From the NCBI RefSeq assembly GCF_011421635.1, contig NZ_WTLI01000024.1, positions 1 through 64,000 on the forward strand: a DNA stretch of 64,000 nt. The letters are read 5' to 3'. The DNA is from Paenibacillus turpanensis. Its GTDB lineage: Bacteria; Bacillota; Bacilli; Paenibacillales; YIM-B00363. A program made the translations under genes and the position numbers. This document shows, one piece after another, positions 25,985-34,990 of this stretch. Positions within the stretch are counted from its first letter, which is position 1. Every line of letters starts with the position of its first letter. The notes under the pieces were generated by a model that did not search any database, was not told where the DNA came from, and worked only from the letters and a program-made list of their open reading frames with translations.

Positions 25985-27316
25985 ATGAAAAAATGGTCAG
26001 TCGCAATTGCTTCGCTCATGATGCTGGCATTACCGCTGACGGCTTGTAGCGATAACAACGCCGGCGGCACAAACGCTGAGAATTCCGGTAATGACGGAAA
26101 AAAAGAACAGGTAACCTTGAAGTTCATGGGTTGGGAGGTCAGCCCGCTGGAGACGCAGAGTGTCAAACAGGGACTTGAGCAGTTCATGAAAGAAAACCCG
26201 AACATAAAAGTGGAATACACGACGATCCCGGGTGGTACGCAGTACGTTGCTAAGATGCAAGCGATGGTACTCGGCGATGAAGCGCCGGATGTGTTCTTCT
26301 TACAAAGCGATTACTACCGTGACTTCGTCAAACGGAACAGTCTGCTCGATATTACGGACTACGTTACGACAGAGGGCGTTTCCGAAGATTTGATCGACTC
26401 GGCCGTCCAGCTTAGCACGGTGGACAATAAATATTACGGCATCGAATCCTGTATCGTGGCGCCGGTGCTCTATTACAACAAGGATATCTTTGATAAAGCA
26501 GGAGTTGCCTATCCGCCAAGTGATCCATCCAAAGCTTGGACATGGGATGAGTTCGTTAAAACGGCCAAAAAACTGACAATCAAGAACGGCGATAAAGTCG
26601 AGCAGTATGGCGTTTATGGAATGGAGACCTATTACAACCTTATAGCAGAAATAATGAGTAACGGCGGCAACTGGTTTACAAGCGACCTGAAGGCCTCCGC
26701 GGCTAATACTCAGGAAGTGAAAGAAGTTCTTCAAGCCGTCTCGGATCTTCGTAAAAAGGAAGGGGTAAGCCCTGAAGGGAAGTTACTGACAAACAGTGGC
26801 ATGAGCGCGGCGCAAATGCTTCAAACCGGCAAAGTTGCCATGCTCGTAGACGGATCGTGGGCGCTTCAAGAACTATCCCAAATGAAGTTCAAGGTGGGCG
26901 TGGGCGTTCTGCCGAAGTTCGATGAGGCCGTTACACACGGTCAAGCGCATATGCATGTTGCATCGGCTAATACGCAGCATCCGGAGGAGGCTTGGAAGTT
27001 GATTAAGTATCTCTCCTCTGAGGACTACCAACTGCAGAACGTTAAGGCTGGATTGTGGCTGCCGAACCACAAATCGCTGTATACCGAACAGGGAATTCAG
27101 AAGTGGCTGACAGAGGGCGTTCATCCGGACGGGTTTAAGGAAATGATTCCTTACTTCACTTCCTCCAAACCGTACCCGTATGCTTTGCTCAGCAGCCAGA
27201 AGATTCAGGAGGATACAACTGCAGAGCTTGATAAGTTCTTCCTGAGCGATCAATCAATCGATCAGACCGTGCAAAACATCGAAAGCGTCGTTAATAAAAG
27301 CCTAGCCAGACAATAA
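25985..27316 (+). CDS. sugar ABC transporter substrate-binding lipoprotein
   Basis: This 443-residue lipoprotein has a signal peptide ending in LTAC (Cys21) and an Asn/Gly-rich tether. The body has the family-1 sugar-binder pattern: TLKFMGWEVSPLE, DEAPDVFFLQSDYYRDF, YYNKDIFDKAGV and KVAMLVDGSWALQE. It delivers an oligosaccharide to the two downstream permeases. GGAGGG lies 8 bases before the ATG and is inside the inverted repeat described separately. No ATPase gene is nearby; such importers usually share one encoded elsewhere. Confidence 0.9.
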   Translation: MKKWSVAIASLMMLALPLTACSDNNAGGTNAENSGNDGKKEQVTLKFMGWEVSPLETQSVKQGLEQFMKENPNIKVEYTTIPGGTQYVAKMQAMVLGDEAPDVFFLQSDYYRDFVKRNSLLDITDYVTTEGVSEDLIDSAVQLSTVDNKYYGIESCIVAPVLYYNKDIFDKAGVAYPPSDPSKAWTWDEFVKTAKKLTIKNGDKVEQYGVYGMETYYNLIAEIMSNGGNWFTSDLKASAANTQEVKEVLQAVSDLRKKEGVSPEGKLLTNSGMSAAQMLQTGKVAMLVDGSWALQELSQMKFKVGVGVLPKFDEAVTHGQAHMHVASANTQHPEEAWKLIKYLSSEDYQLQNVKAGLWLPNHKSLYTEQGIQKWLTEGVHPDGFKEMIPYFTSSKPYPYALLSSQKIQEDTTAELDKFFLSDQSIDQTVQNIESVVNKSLARQ

Positions 27317-27380
27317 AACAACAAGCTGCGTTTGGGGGGGAAGCTTTCCGCGTCCCCCTCTACGTCTGCTCCGGGGTGAG

Positions 27381-28268
27381 ATGATGAAATCTATAAAGCC
27401 AGTTCTCTATAAAGACGGTTTCTGGGCATTCCTCATGCTGTTGCCGAATTTGATCGGCTTCCTTATGTTTTTGCTGCTACCCGTGCTTGCCACATTTGTA
27501 ATCAGCTTCTCGAGTTGGAATTTAACCGATTCCTTCGCTTTTAACGGAATCGATAATTACAAGGAACTGTTCCAAGATCCGGTTTTCATGCAGGTCATGG
27601 GTAATACGTTCTACTTCACGATTGGCAGCGTACCAATCGGCATCGTAATCTCGCTACTTCTTGCCGTTTTCCTGAATCAGAAGCTTCGGTTTATCCGGTT
27701 TTACCGGGCTGCATTTTTCATTCCCGTCATCTCGTCTATGGTCGCCGTATCGGTCATTTGGCAGTGGATTTATAATCCAGAATACGGATTGCTTAACTAT
27801 GCACTCTCTTGGTTCGGCATTGACGGCCCTGCTTGGCTGACAGACCCACAGTGGGCTATGCCGACTGTTATCCTAACGAGCATCTGGAAGAGCTTGGGCT
27901 TTAACATGCTTATCTTCCTAGCAGGACTACAATCGATTTCTGAAAGCTACTACGAGGCGGCCGATATCGAAGGAGCCAAATGGTATTCGAAATTTTGGCA
28001 TATTACGCTGCCGCTTCTTTCACCAACGACATTCTTCGTCACGGTCATGTCCATCATCAATTCGTTCCAAGTGTTCGATACGGTTTACTTGATGACTCAG
28101 GGCGGCCCTGCCCGGACCACTTCAGTACTTGTCTACTATATCTTCCAGAACGCATTCCAGTATTTCCGCATGGGTTATGCTAGCGCAATGGCATATGTGC
28201 TGTTTTTTATTGTGCTAATTATAACGTTCATCCAATTCTGGCGCCAGAAAAAATGGAGCATCTATTAA
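27381..28268 (+). CDS. sugar ABC transporter permease (MalF-like)
   Basis: This 295-residue polytopic protein has six hydrophobic segments. The EAA motif that contacts the ATPase is YYEAADIEGAKWYSKFWHITLPLL, near residue 190. It pairs with the MalG-like permease 13 bases downstream to form the membrane channel for the cluster's sugar. The first of two adjacent ATGs is used; either could serve. Confidence 0.9.
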   Translation: MMKSIKPVLYKDGFWAFLMLLPNLIGFLMFLLLPVLATFVISFSSWNLTDSFAFNGIDNYKELFQDPVFMQVMGNTFYFTIGSVPIGIVISLLLAVFLNQKLRFIRFYRAAFFIPVISSMVAVSVIWQWIYNPEYGLLNYALSWFGIDGPAWLTDPQWAMPTVILTSIWKSLGFNMLIFLAGLQSISESYYEAADIEGAKWYSKFWHITLPLLSPTTFFVTVMSIINSFQVFDTVYLMTQGGPARTTSVLVYYIFQNAFQYFRMGYASAMAYVLFFIVLIITFIQFWRQKKWSIY

Positions 28269-28281
28269 GGGGGAGGCAGTC

Positions 28282-29109
28282 ATGAAGTCACATATTTGGT
28301 TAAAACCGACCGCACATATCATCTTGCTGATCGGGTCTATTATCATGCTGTTTCCGTTCATTTGGTCGATCTGCACATCGCTGAAGAACGTCAATGAGGT
28401 ATTCACATACCCTCCGCGTTTCTTTGGTGAGGAGCTGAAATTCTCGAACTATACGAATATGACCGATCGATTCCCAATCATTCAATTCTTCTTTAATACG
28501 CTTAAGATTACCGTTATCGTCGTTGTTTTTCAGCTTATAACAAGCTCGATGGCAGGATATGTGTTCGCTAGGCTGCGGTTTCGCTTCCGTGAAGGGCTGT
28601 TTGGATTATATTTGGCAACCTTGATGGTACCGGCTCAGGTGACGATGATTCCAACCTTCTTGTTGATGAAATATTACGGGCTGCTGGACTCTCATTGGTC
28701 GCTCATTCTCCCAAGTCTTGTGTCCGCATTCGGTACGTTTTTGCTGCGTCAATTTTTCTCAACGATCCCGGAGGCACTGGAGGAGGCGGCAAAGATCGAT
28801 GGCTGCACGCCTTTCGGAATTTACTGGCGTATTTTCGTTCCATTGTCCAAACCGGCTCTGGCAACACTCGGCATTTTCATCATGTTGGGGACCTGGAACG
28901 ATTTCGTCAACCCGCTCGTCTTTATCAACTCAATGAGCAAAATGACGCTTACGTTAGGGCTTGCCAACATGCAGGGGCTGTATTCAACAGACTGGCCGGC
29001 CTTGATGGCGGCGACGGTAATTACCATTCTGCCGATTCTTATCGTATTTCTAAGCGCACAGGATATCTTCGTACGAGGCGTTACACTATCGGGATTGAAG
29101 GAAGGGTAG
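28282..29109 (+). CDS. sugar ABC transporter permease (MalG-like)
   Basis: This 275-residue polytopic permease has the EAA motif EALEEAAKIDGCTPFGIYWRI, near residue 160, and ends VRGVTLSGLKG-like (FVRGVTLSGLKEG), typical of MalG relatives. GGGGGAGG lies before the ATG. It is transcribed with the binding protein and first permease, and the GH127 gene follows closely. Confidence 0.9.
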   Translation: MKSHIWLKPTAHIILLIGSIIMLFPFIWSICTSLKNVNEVFTYPPRFFGEELKFSNYTNMTDRFPIIQFFFNTLKITVIVVVFQLITSSMAGYVFARLRFRFREGLFGLYLATLMVPAQVTMIPTFLLMKYYGLLDSHWSLILPSLVSAFGTFLLRQFFSTIPEALEEAAKIDGCTPFGIYWRIFVPLSKPALATLGIFIMLGTWNDFVNPLVFINSMSKMTLTLGLANMQGLYSTDWPALMAATVITILPILIVFLSAQDIFVRGVTLSGLKEG

Positions 29110-29152
29110 CATGGGAAGCAGGCAAAGCAATGAAGAAGAAGGAGTGCAAACG

Positions 29153-31114
29153 ATGACAGCAAAAAAGATGAAAACAACAACCGGAGCGCTGCGCGATATC
29201 CGCATTCAGGATCCGTTTTGGTCAGACTATATCCGGTTGATCCGAGATGTCGTCATCCCTTATCAGTGGGAGGCGCTCAACGACCGTATCCCTGACGTAG
29301 AGCCGAGCCATGCGATCCAGAATCTGCGAATCGCGGCAGGAGAAGAAGAGGGTTCATTCTACGGCATGGTCTTCCAGGATAGCGACGTGGCCAAATGGCT
29401 GGAGGCCGTCGCCTACTTGCTGGAAAGCGAGCCAGATGCCGAATTACAGCGGATGGCGGACGCCGTTGTCGACCTGATCGCCAAAGCACAGCGCGAAGAT
29501 GGATATTTGAACACGTATTACCAGTTAAAAGAGCCAGGAAACGAGTGGACGAATCTATGTGAATGCCACGAGCTGTACACGGCAGGTCATTTAATTGAAG
29601 GCGCAGTTGCCTACTGGCACGCGACCGGCAATACGAAGATTCTTAATGTAGCCTGCAAGTTCGCGGATTATATCGGTACGGTGTTCGGGCCGGAACCTGG
29701 ACAAATTCACGGTTATGACGGGCATCAAGAGATCGAACTGGCGCTCGTGAGGCTCTACCGGACAACGGATGAAGAGCGCTACCTGCAGCTGAGCCGTTAC
29801 TTTCTGGATGAACGGGGCCGTACGCCTTCCTTCTATGATCAGGAGTATGAGGCACGCGGCCATACACATCATTGGGAATCGGACTTCATGATCAAGAAGA
29901 AATCATATAGCCAGGCACATGCGCCTATCAGGGAGCAGCAAACGGCTGAAGGGCATGCCGTACGCCTCGTCTACATGTGCGCTGCGATGGCGGATATTGC
30001 GCTGGAGTCGGGCGATGTGAGTTTGCTTACGGCATGCAAGAACTTATGGAACAATATTGTCACAAAGCAAATGTACGTGACCGGGGCGATTGGCGCGATG
30101 GCGCAGGAGGAATCATTTACGCTTGATTATGATCTTCCAAGTGATACGGCCTACGCAGAGACATGCGCGTCCATAGGGTTAATCTTCTTCGCTCAACGGA
30201 TGTTGAGATTGGAACCGGACAGCAGGTACGCCGATGTCATGGAGAGAGCCTTATACAACACGGTACTAGGGAGTATGTCCAGGGACGGAAAGCATTTCTT
30301 CTATGTCAATCCGCTGGAGGTATGGCCGAAGGCATGCGGCGTCAATCATGGATATGACCATGTCAAGACCGTCCGCCAAGGCTGGTTCGGTTGCGCCTGC
30401 TGCCCGCCGAACGTAGCACGCCTCCTCGCGTCGCTTGGTCAATATATCTATACGATCGATGATTCTACAGTCTATACGCATCTATATATTGGCGGCGAGG
30501 CCGATCTCATGGTTGGCGACAACCGCATTATGTTAAAGCAGCATTCTGAGCTACCGTGGCAAGGGAATGTGCGGTTAGGCATCCGTACAGATGCAGAGAC
30601 AGGCGCTATGTTTGCGCTGGCTCTAAGGGTCCCGTCATGGTGCAATTCTATGCATATCCTGATTAATGGTGTACCGCACATACCGGTCATTCATAATGGT
30701 TATGCCCTTATCCGCCGTACATGGATGGACGGTGACAGAATCGACCTGAGCATACCGATGGAGGTCTTGCGCATAAAAGGGCACCCGCTGCTTCGCGAAA
30801 CGAGCGGCAAGGTCGCGATTCAACGCGGGCCTCTCGTCTACTGCTTGGAAGAAGCGGATAACGGAGAGCACCTTCACCGACTATACGTCGGATCCTTCCA
30901 GGCGGCCGAGACGGTATTCGAGCAGAATGTGCTCGGGGGTGTTCAGATGATCCGAATGGAAGCCTCGCGGCTGTCAGATGAAAACTGGAACGGCGAGCTG
31001 TACGCCTCAAACGTGAATTCGCTATTCGAGCCCGCCACGGCTACGTTCATCCCTTATTACGCATGGGCAAATCGCGGAGAAGGTGAGATGGCGGTCTGGG
31101 TGCGGGAGAGGTAG
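29153..31114 (+). CDS. GH127 beta-L-arabinofuranosidase-like enzyme
   Basis: This 653-residue cytosolic glycoside hydrolase (no signal peptide) has an alpha/alpha barrel and C-terminal strands. The zinc-thiolate active site known from HypBA1 is present: Glu336 and Cys338 in YAETCAS, and the C-A-C-C set at 414-417 in FGCACCPPNVARL. ECHELYTAGHLIEGAV is another family block. The ATG at 29153 follows GGAG by about 9 bases; the reading from 29111 lacks a ribosome site. It should remove beta-L-arabinofuranose from imported oligosaccharides; related GH146 enzymes are an alternative. Confidence 0.88.
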   Translation: MTAKKMKTTTGALRDIRIQDPFWSDYIRLIRDVVIPYQWEALNDRIPDVEPSHAIQNLRIAAGEEEGSFYGMVFQDSDVAKWLEAVAYLLESEPDAELQRMADAVVDLIAKAQREDGYLNTYYQLKEPGNEWTNLCECHELYTAGHLIEGAVAYWHATGNTKILNVACKFADYIGTVFGPEPGQIHGYDGHQEIELALVRLYRTTDEERYLQLSRYFLDERGRTPSFYDQEYEARGHTHHWESDFMIKKKSYSQAHAPIREQQTAEGHAVRLVYMCAAMADIALESGDVSLLTACKNLWNNIVTKQMYVTGAIGAMAQEESFTLDYDLPSDTAYAETCASIGLIFFAQRMLRLEPDSRYADVMERALYNTVLGSMSRDGKHFFYVNPLEVWPKACGVNHGYDHVKTVRQGWFGCACCPPNVARLLASLGQYIYTIDDSTVYTHLYIGGEADLMVGDNRIMLKQHSELPWQGNVRLGIRTDAETGAMFALALRVPSWCNSMHILINGVPHIPVIHNGYALIRRTWMDGDRIDLSIPMEVLRIKGHPLLRETSGKVAIQRGPLVYCLEEADNGEHLHRLYVGSFQAAETVFEQNVLGGVQMIRMEASRLSDENWNGELYASNVNSLFEPATATFIPYYAWANRGEGEMAVWVRER

Positions 31115-31129
31115 ATCAGATACTAACGA

Positions 31130-31176
31130 GAATAACCTTGGTTCCGTCGTTTCGGAATGAGGTTATTCTTTTTTTT
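31130..31176 (+). terminator. rho-independent terminator
   Basis: GAATAACCT (31130-31138) and AGGTTATTC (31160-31168), with an inner TTCCG/CGGAA stem, are followed by T8. It ends the importer-GH127 operon. Confidence 0.9.
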
Positions 31177-31271
31177 GAAGGTGGTTTCCTTGGTGAAGAG
31201 CGCTTCATGTGAAGCCCAAATATACGACAATTATCCAAAAAAATTGTAATTTCCGATTTCTAACGATTTAG

Positions 31272-31296
31272 TATATTAGGAATGTAAGCGATACCA
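31272..31296 (+). promoter_or_regulatory. -10 box and cre-like site before the secreted glycosidase
   Basis: TATATT (31272-31277) is followed by TGTAAGCGATACCA (31283-31296), 13 of 14 matches to the cre consensus. The layout copies that at 21065-21090, suggesting shared catabolite repression. Confidence 0.55.
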
Positions 31297-31368
31297 ATTC
31301 TATCCCCTGGAGGTGAAGTGGAGTAGTTGAGGGTTTAACGTATTGATTAATATACGGAGGTGTTTTAA

Positions 31369-33414
31369 GTGAAAAAAGTATTGATGTCAAGCATGGCAGT
31401 AGTTCTGTTAGGAAGCGCGCTATCCGCCGCACCAGCCCAAGCAGCATCTGATTTGACGGTCGATCTTTCCAGCGTCATCGGTCCGGTCACCCATAGCTCT
31501 GCAGGTTCCCTTTATGGCGTAATTGAAAATAAGCCTGACAATAATCTTTTTCTACCTTTGCGCGCCAAAGCTTACATTAATCCTGCGGTATCAGGCTATC
31601 AGCAGCCATGGGGGGCGGCTATTCCCGTCGCGCAGCGGTTGGCGCCATCTGGCAGTAAAGTCACAATCCGTCTAGCTGATTGGTATACCGGCTGGTATGA
31701 TTATACGAACTTGACGGATTGGTTCAACAAGTTGACCACGACGGTCAATGACGTAAAGGTCGCTGGACTTACGAATGTATACGGTTACGAGTTGTGGAAC
31801 GAGCCTGATGGTACGTGGAAAGGCAAATATGTAGGTACGATTGATTACAGTGACAGTTACGTAGAATATACCGTCAACGTCCCGACGACCAAGTCCTACG
31901 CCGTAACGGTTCGTTATGCGAACGGTACAGGAGCGGCTTCCTCTCATCAGGTTAGCGTCAATGGCGGCAGTCCGGTAACGGTCTCGTACCCGAGTTCCGG
32001 TGGCTGGTTCAATACTGGTGCGGCATCAACGATTACACTGAACTTAAATTTGACGGCTGGCAGTAATAAAATACGATTCAGCAAAGGGAGCACAGGGTAT
32101 GCCGAATTGGATTACATCGACGTAGCCGGAGGCAGTCCGGTACGATACGAGGCTGAGAACGGTGCGGTTAATCACAGCAATGTATACAATAGCGGATATG
32201 CTTCCTCCGACATTTCCGGTAATCTGACTTTTCGTGAGTTTTTCAGCGAGACCTACAAGAAGTTGAAGCAACTTGATCCGTCGGCCAGATCAATCGGCCC
32301 TTCTTTGGCCGGGTATTCGCACTATGCCATGGTTGATTTCATGACCTATCAAAAAGCGCAAAATACACTACCGGAAATTACCTCTTGGCATCAACTGTTA
32401 AACGAAAATTTCACGGCCCTTCATAACGATTACCGTGCAATTGAAGCCTCGCTTGGTATTACTCCGCGGCCCATCTCAATCAATGAGTACAGCGGCGCAG
32501 GATGGTTAAATGATGAAGGAAAGCCTGGCGTTGTCGCTCCTTTGATTGCTAAGTTCGAACGTCTTAAGGTTGATACAGCGATGCAAAGCTATTGGGATGT
32601 ACCGAATCCAGGCCGATTAGGAACGCTTCTCGCAAACGACACGCAGCGGAATGGAGGCTGGTGGTTCTACAAATGGTATGGTGATATGTCTGGAGATATG
32701 GTTAGCGTCACACCTCCAAACGTGAACGATATTCTTGCGCTAGACGGGTTTGCCAACGTGGACGCGACGAAGAAGTATGCCAGCGTCCTATTCGGCGGGG
32801 TAACGGATGGAACCGTCAATGCAGTCATTAAAAATTTTCCTTCGTTCTTCGGCGGCAACGGAAGCAAAGTACATGTACGGGTGGACTGGACACCGTTCGT
32901 CAATCGAAGCACGGTCGTCAACACGACCAATACGCTGCTTGAGGGCGATTATACGATTAGCAACAATCAAATAACCGTCCCGATGACGGGGTTGTACAAT
33001 AACGACGGCTATCGTATTTATATCACGCCGTATGGGCAGGCGACCAACGTATACGAAGCCGAGGATGCAGCGGTCAACAGCGCGAACATCGCTTCCAACG
33101 GTGCGGCATCCGGCGGTAAATACGTCGCCCAAATCGACCATAGCGACAGCTACGTCGATTTCTATGTCAAAGTGCCGACCACCGGAAGCTACACGATGAC
33201 CATCCGCTATGCCAATGGTACCGGAGCGAACGCCACGCATAACCTAGCCTATAATGGTGGTCCATTTTCGACGGTTACATACCCAGCAACCGCTGGTTGG
33301 GGTCAATTTGGAACGGTGAACGTCAGCGTGAATCTAACTTCCGGCGACAATATTATCCGGTTGGCCAAAGGAAACACAGGGTATGCGGAGATTGACAGTA
33401 TTACGATTAACTAG
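31369..33414 (+). CDS. secreted clan GH-A glycosidase with an inserted, permuted CBM35-like module
   Basis: This 681-residue secreted enzyme has a signal peptide at 1-26 (ending AQA-AS). The clan GH-A-type barrel is split. The first part ends with the acid/base motif YELWNEPDGTW (Glu145); the second resumes at NLTFREFFSETYKKLKQLDPSA (about 285), with the likely nucleophile Glu373 in ISINEYSG. Residues 151-280 are a CBM35/CBM6-like module placed between them, but its first strand (YEAENGAVNHSNVYNSGYASS) is at its end, i.e. circularly permuted compared with the C-terminal CBM (560-681). It looks closest to GH39-like enzymes. A GTG or ATG choice is clear: GGAGGTG is before GTG 31369. It probably attacks an arabinose-bearing polysaccharide outside the cell. 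Confidence 0.8.
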   Translation: MKKVLMSSMAVVLLGSALSAAPAQAASDLTVDLSSVIGPVTHSSAGSLYGVIENKPDNNLFLPLRAKAYINPAVSGYQQPWGAAIPVAQRLAPSGSKVTIRLADWYTGWYDYTNLTDWFNKLTTTVNDVKVAGLTNVYGYELWNEPDGTWKGKYVGTIDYSDSYVEYTVNVPTTKSYAVTVRYANGTGAASSHQVSVNGGSPVTVSYPSSGGWFNTGAASTITLNLNLTAGSNKIRFSKGSTGYAELDYIDVAGGSPVRYEAENGAVNHSNVYNSGYASSDISGNLTFREFFSETYKKLKQLDPSARSIGPSLAGYSHYAMVDFMTYQKAQNTLPEITSWHQLLNENFTALHNDYRAIEASLGITPRPISINEYSGAGWLNDEGKPGVVAPLIAKFERLKVDTAMQSYWDVPNPGRLGTLLANDTQRNGGWWFYKWYGDMSGDMVSVTPPNVNDILALDGFANVDATKKYASVLFGGVTDGTVNAVIKNFPSFFGGNGSKVHVRVDWTPFVNRSTVVNTTNTLLEGDYTISNNQITVPMTGLYNNDGYRIYITPYGQATNVYEAEDAAVNSANIASNGAASGGKYVAQIDHSDSYVDFYVKVPTTGSYTMTIRYANGTGANATHNLAYNGGPFSTVTYPATAGWGQFGTVNVSVNLTSGDNIIRLAKGNTGYAEIDSITIN

Positions 33415-33435
33415 CTAAGGATCAGCACTTGAATC

Positions 33436-33466
33436 AAAAGCCGCCGGAGCGCTCTGGCGGCTTTTG
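33436..33466 (+). terminator. rho-independent terminator
   Basis: AAAAGCCGCC (33436-33445) and GGCGGCTTTT (33456-33465) form a perfect 10-base stem ending in T. Confidence 0.85.
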
Positions 33467-33470
33467 GCTA

Positions 33471-33534
33471 TATTATGCATGGGCTAATCGGGTGAGAAGG
33501 CGAGATGACCGTTTTAAATGAGGGAGAGATAGCA
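33471..33534 (+). pseudogene. 3' tail relic of a second GH127 gene
   Basis: The stretch 33471-33515 closely matches the end of the GH127 gene (31055-31099). Read with one extra T removed, it gives YYAWANRGEGEMTVLNEGE, against YYAWANRGEGEMAVWVRER in the intact gene. It has no upstream coding part, so only the last codons of a GH127 copy survive here. Confidence 0.6.
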
Positions 33535-33547
33535 ATTATATTAGTAA

Positions 33548-33578
33548 AACTCTTAGTCCGGTGACCGGACTAAGAGTT
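33548..33578. repeat. perfect 31-base palindrome
   Basis: Two 15-base arms, AACTCTTAGTCCGGT and its exact complement, are separated by one base. No T run follows. It sits exactly at the junction between the GH127 relic and the transposition-ATPase relic. It could be the mark of a mobile element end or an operator. Confidence 0.7.
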
Positions 33579-34002
33579 CTTAATTTGCAGCCTGTCGTCG
33601 TCGTGGACGAAGCGCATCTCCTGGACCGAGAGATGCTAGAAGAGGTGCGGTTCCTGCTCAACTTCAAGATGGATGCTCAGAGTCCGATGTCGCTGATCCT
33701 GGTCGGGCAAAGCGAGCTGTGGGAGCGACTCCATCTGCAGGCATACGCTGCCATTCGCCAGCGAATCGATCTACAGTGCGAGCTTCCACACAGCGTACAT
33801 TGGCCGGCATATGGCTTACGCCGGCGCGGATCGAGATGTCTTCACGGACGGAGCCATCGACGACGTTTACCGCTTCTCCAGCGGTGCGGCCCGTCTGATA
33901 AACAGTCTATGCACGCACTGCCTGATCTACGGTGCACAGAACAAACATCGCATCATCGATGATCATATGGTCAAGCGCGTGATCCAAGGGGAATTGTCGT
34001 GA
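33576..34002 (+). pseudogene. ExeA/TniB-like AAA ATPase relic
   Basis: The coding remnant begins inside the gene with VLNLQPVVVVDEAHLLDREMLEEV (Walker B, DEAH) and LILVGQSELWERLHLQAYAAIRQRIDL, then breaks around 33790 and resumes in another frame with YAGADRDVFTDGAIDDVYRF, continuing SSGAARLINSLCTHCLIYGA and ending VIQGELS at 34002. The Walker A half is absent. These ATPases accompany transposases or integrases of several mobile elements. The gene is 5'-truncated with an internal deletion and frameshift; no transposase is visible nearby. Confidence 0.7.
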
Positions 34003-34109
34003 TTCCCCTTTCAGCATAGCTTCATGCGGACAGACTGACCGTCAATAGCAGGACAACTTACGCCGTCAACCGCTGGACGTTATGCGTTAGCAGTAACAAG
34101 TATGAAGGC

Positions 34110-34975
34110 GTTCGATTTTATGGGAGCTGGTTATCAGTACGACGAGCGAAACCGCCTAACACAAGTGATTAATGACGTAGGGAAAACAGTGGGTACCGAT
34201 ATAACGGTGACGGCTTACTGTACGAACGTACAGAGAATGGAGTAACTCATCGTTACTACTATGATGGCAGCAATATGATTGCTGAGGGAGTAGTGAAGAA
34301 CGGACAGGTCCGTTGAGTTTGAATTTTGTATACTATGTGATAAATAATCCGTTGAAGTTTATTGATCCAACGGGGTATGCACCAAAACAATCTTATGAAA
34401 ATATTGCAAAGTTGATTGACTCAGCAAGTAGAGTGAACGAAGATTTTTCAATGTATTGGGATGTAAGAGGTGAATTGGGTTCTATTGCTCAATTTTAATG
34501 CCAAGTCAAAATAATAATGATTTTCTGTATTTATTTAATATGCCGATAGGAAATCATTATGCTTTAGAAGGAAATACCTCCGAAAACCGAGATTGGGCAA
34601 GACAATATTTTAATGAATAAACTAGGTAATAGCAAATTGAGGACTGATAATAAAAATTATAAAGCACAAAAGGCGGCGGCAGCAAAAAGCTATTCCGAGA
34701 CGGGAGTGCTTGGTCCAAGAATTTCAAAGCCTGACCCGTTACTGAGCGCAGGTAAGGGTTTAGCAAAAGGTTACTTTGGAGGAATTGCTACTGGTGGTTT
34801 ATAAGGAATAGGCAGTGATTATTTTAAATATGATATTTATGCTACTTATAGTGATGTAGGTTTGCAGGGAACCGTTTATTATAGGGGACAATCTTATTGG
34901 AGTCTATCAGCACCTGATACTTTTCAATCTAGTGGAGTACATGGAACGGTTACTCATTCAGTTTTCGGAGATTGA
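34110..34975 (+). pseudogene. RHS/YD-repeat protein C-terminal relic
   Basis: Broken frames contain RHS hallmarks: GYQYDERNRLTQVIND, then after a one-base shift GYRYNGDGLLYERTENGVTH and RYYYDGSNMIAEG, then a gap, then YYVINNPLKFIDPTGYA, the border after which polymorphic toxin tips begin. The tip region continues in pieces (SQNNNDFLYLFNMPIGNHYA; NKLGNSKLRTDNKNYKAQKA; GLQGTVYYRGQSYWSLSAPD) to a TGA near 34973. Several stops and frameshifts make it non-functional. The toxin tip type is not recognised. Confidence 0.7.
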
Positions 34976-34990
34976 ACAAGTTGCAAATTG

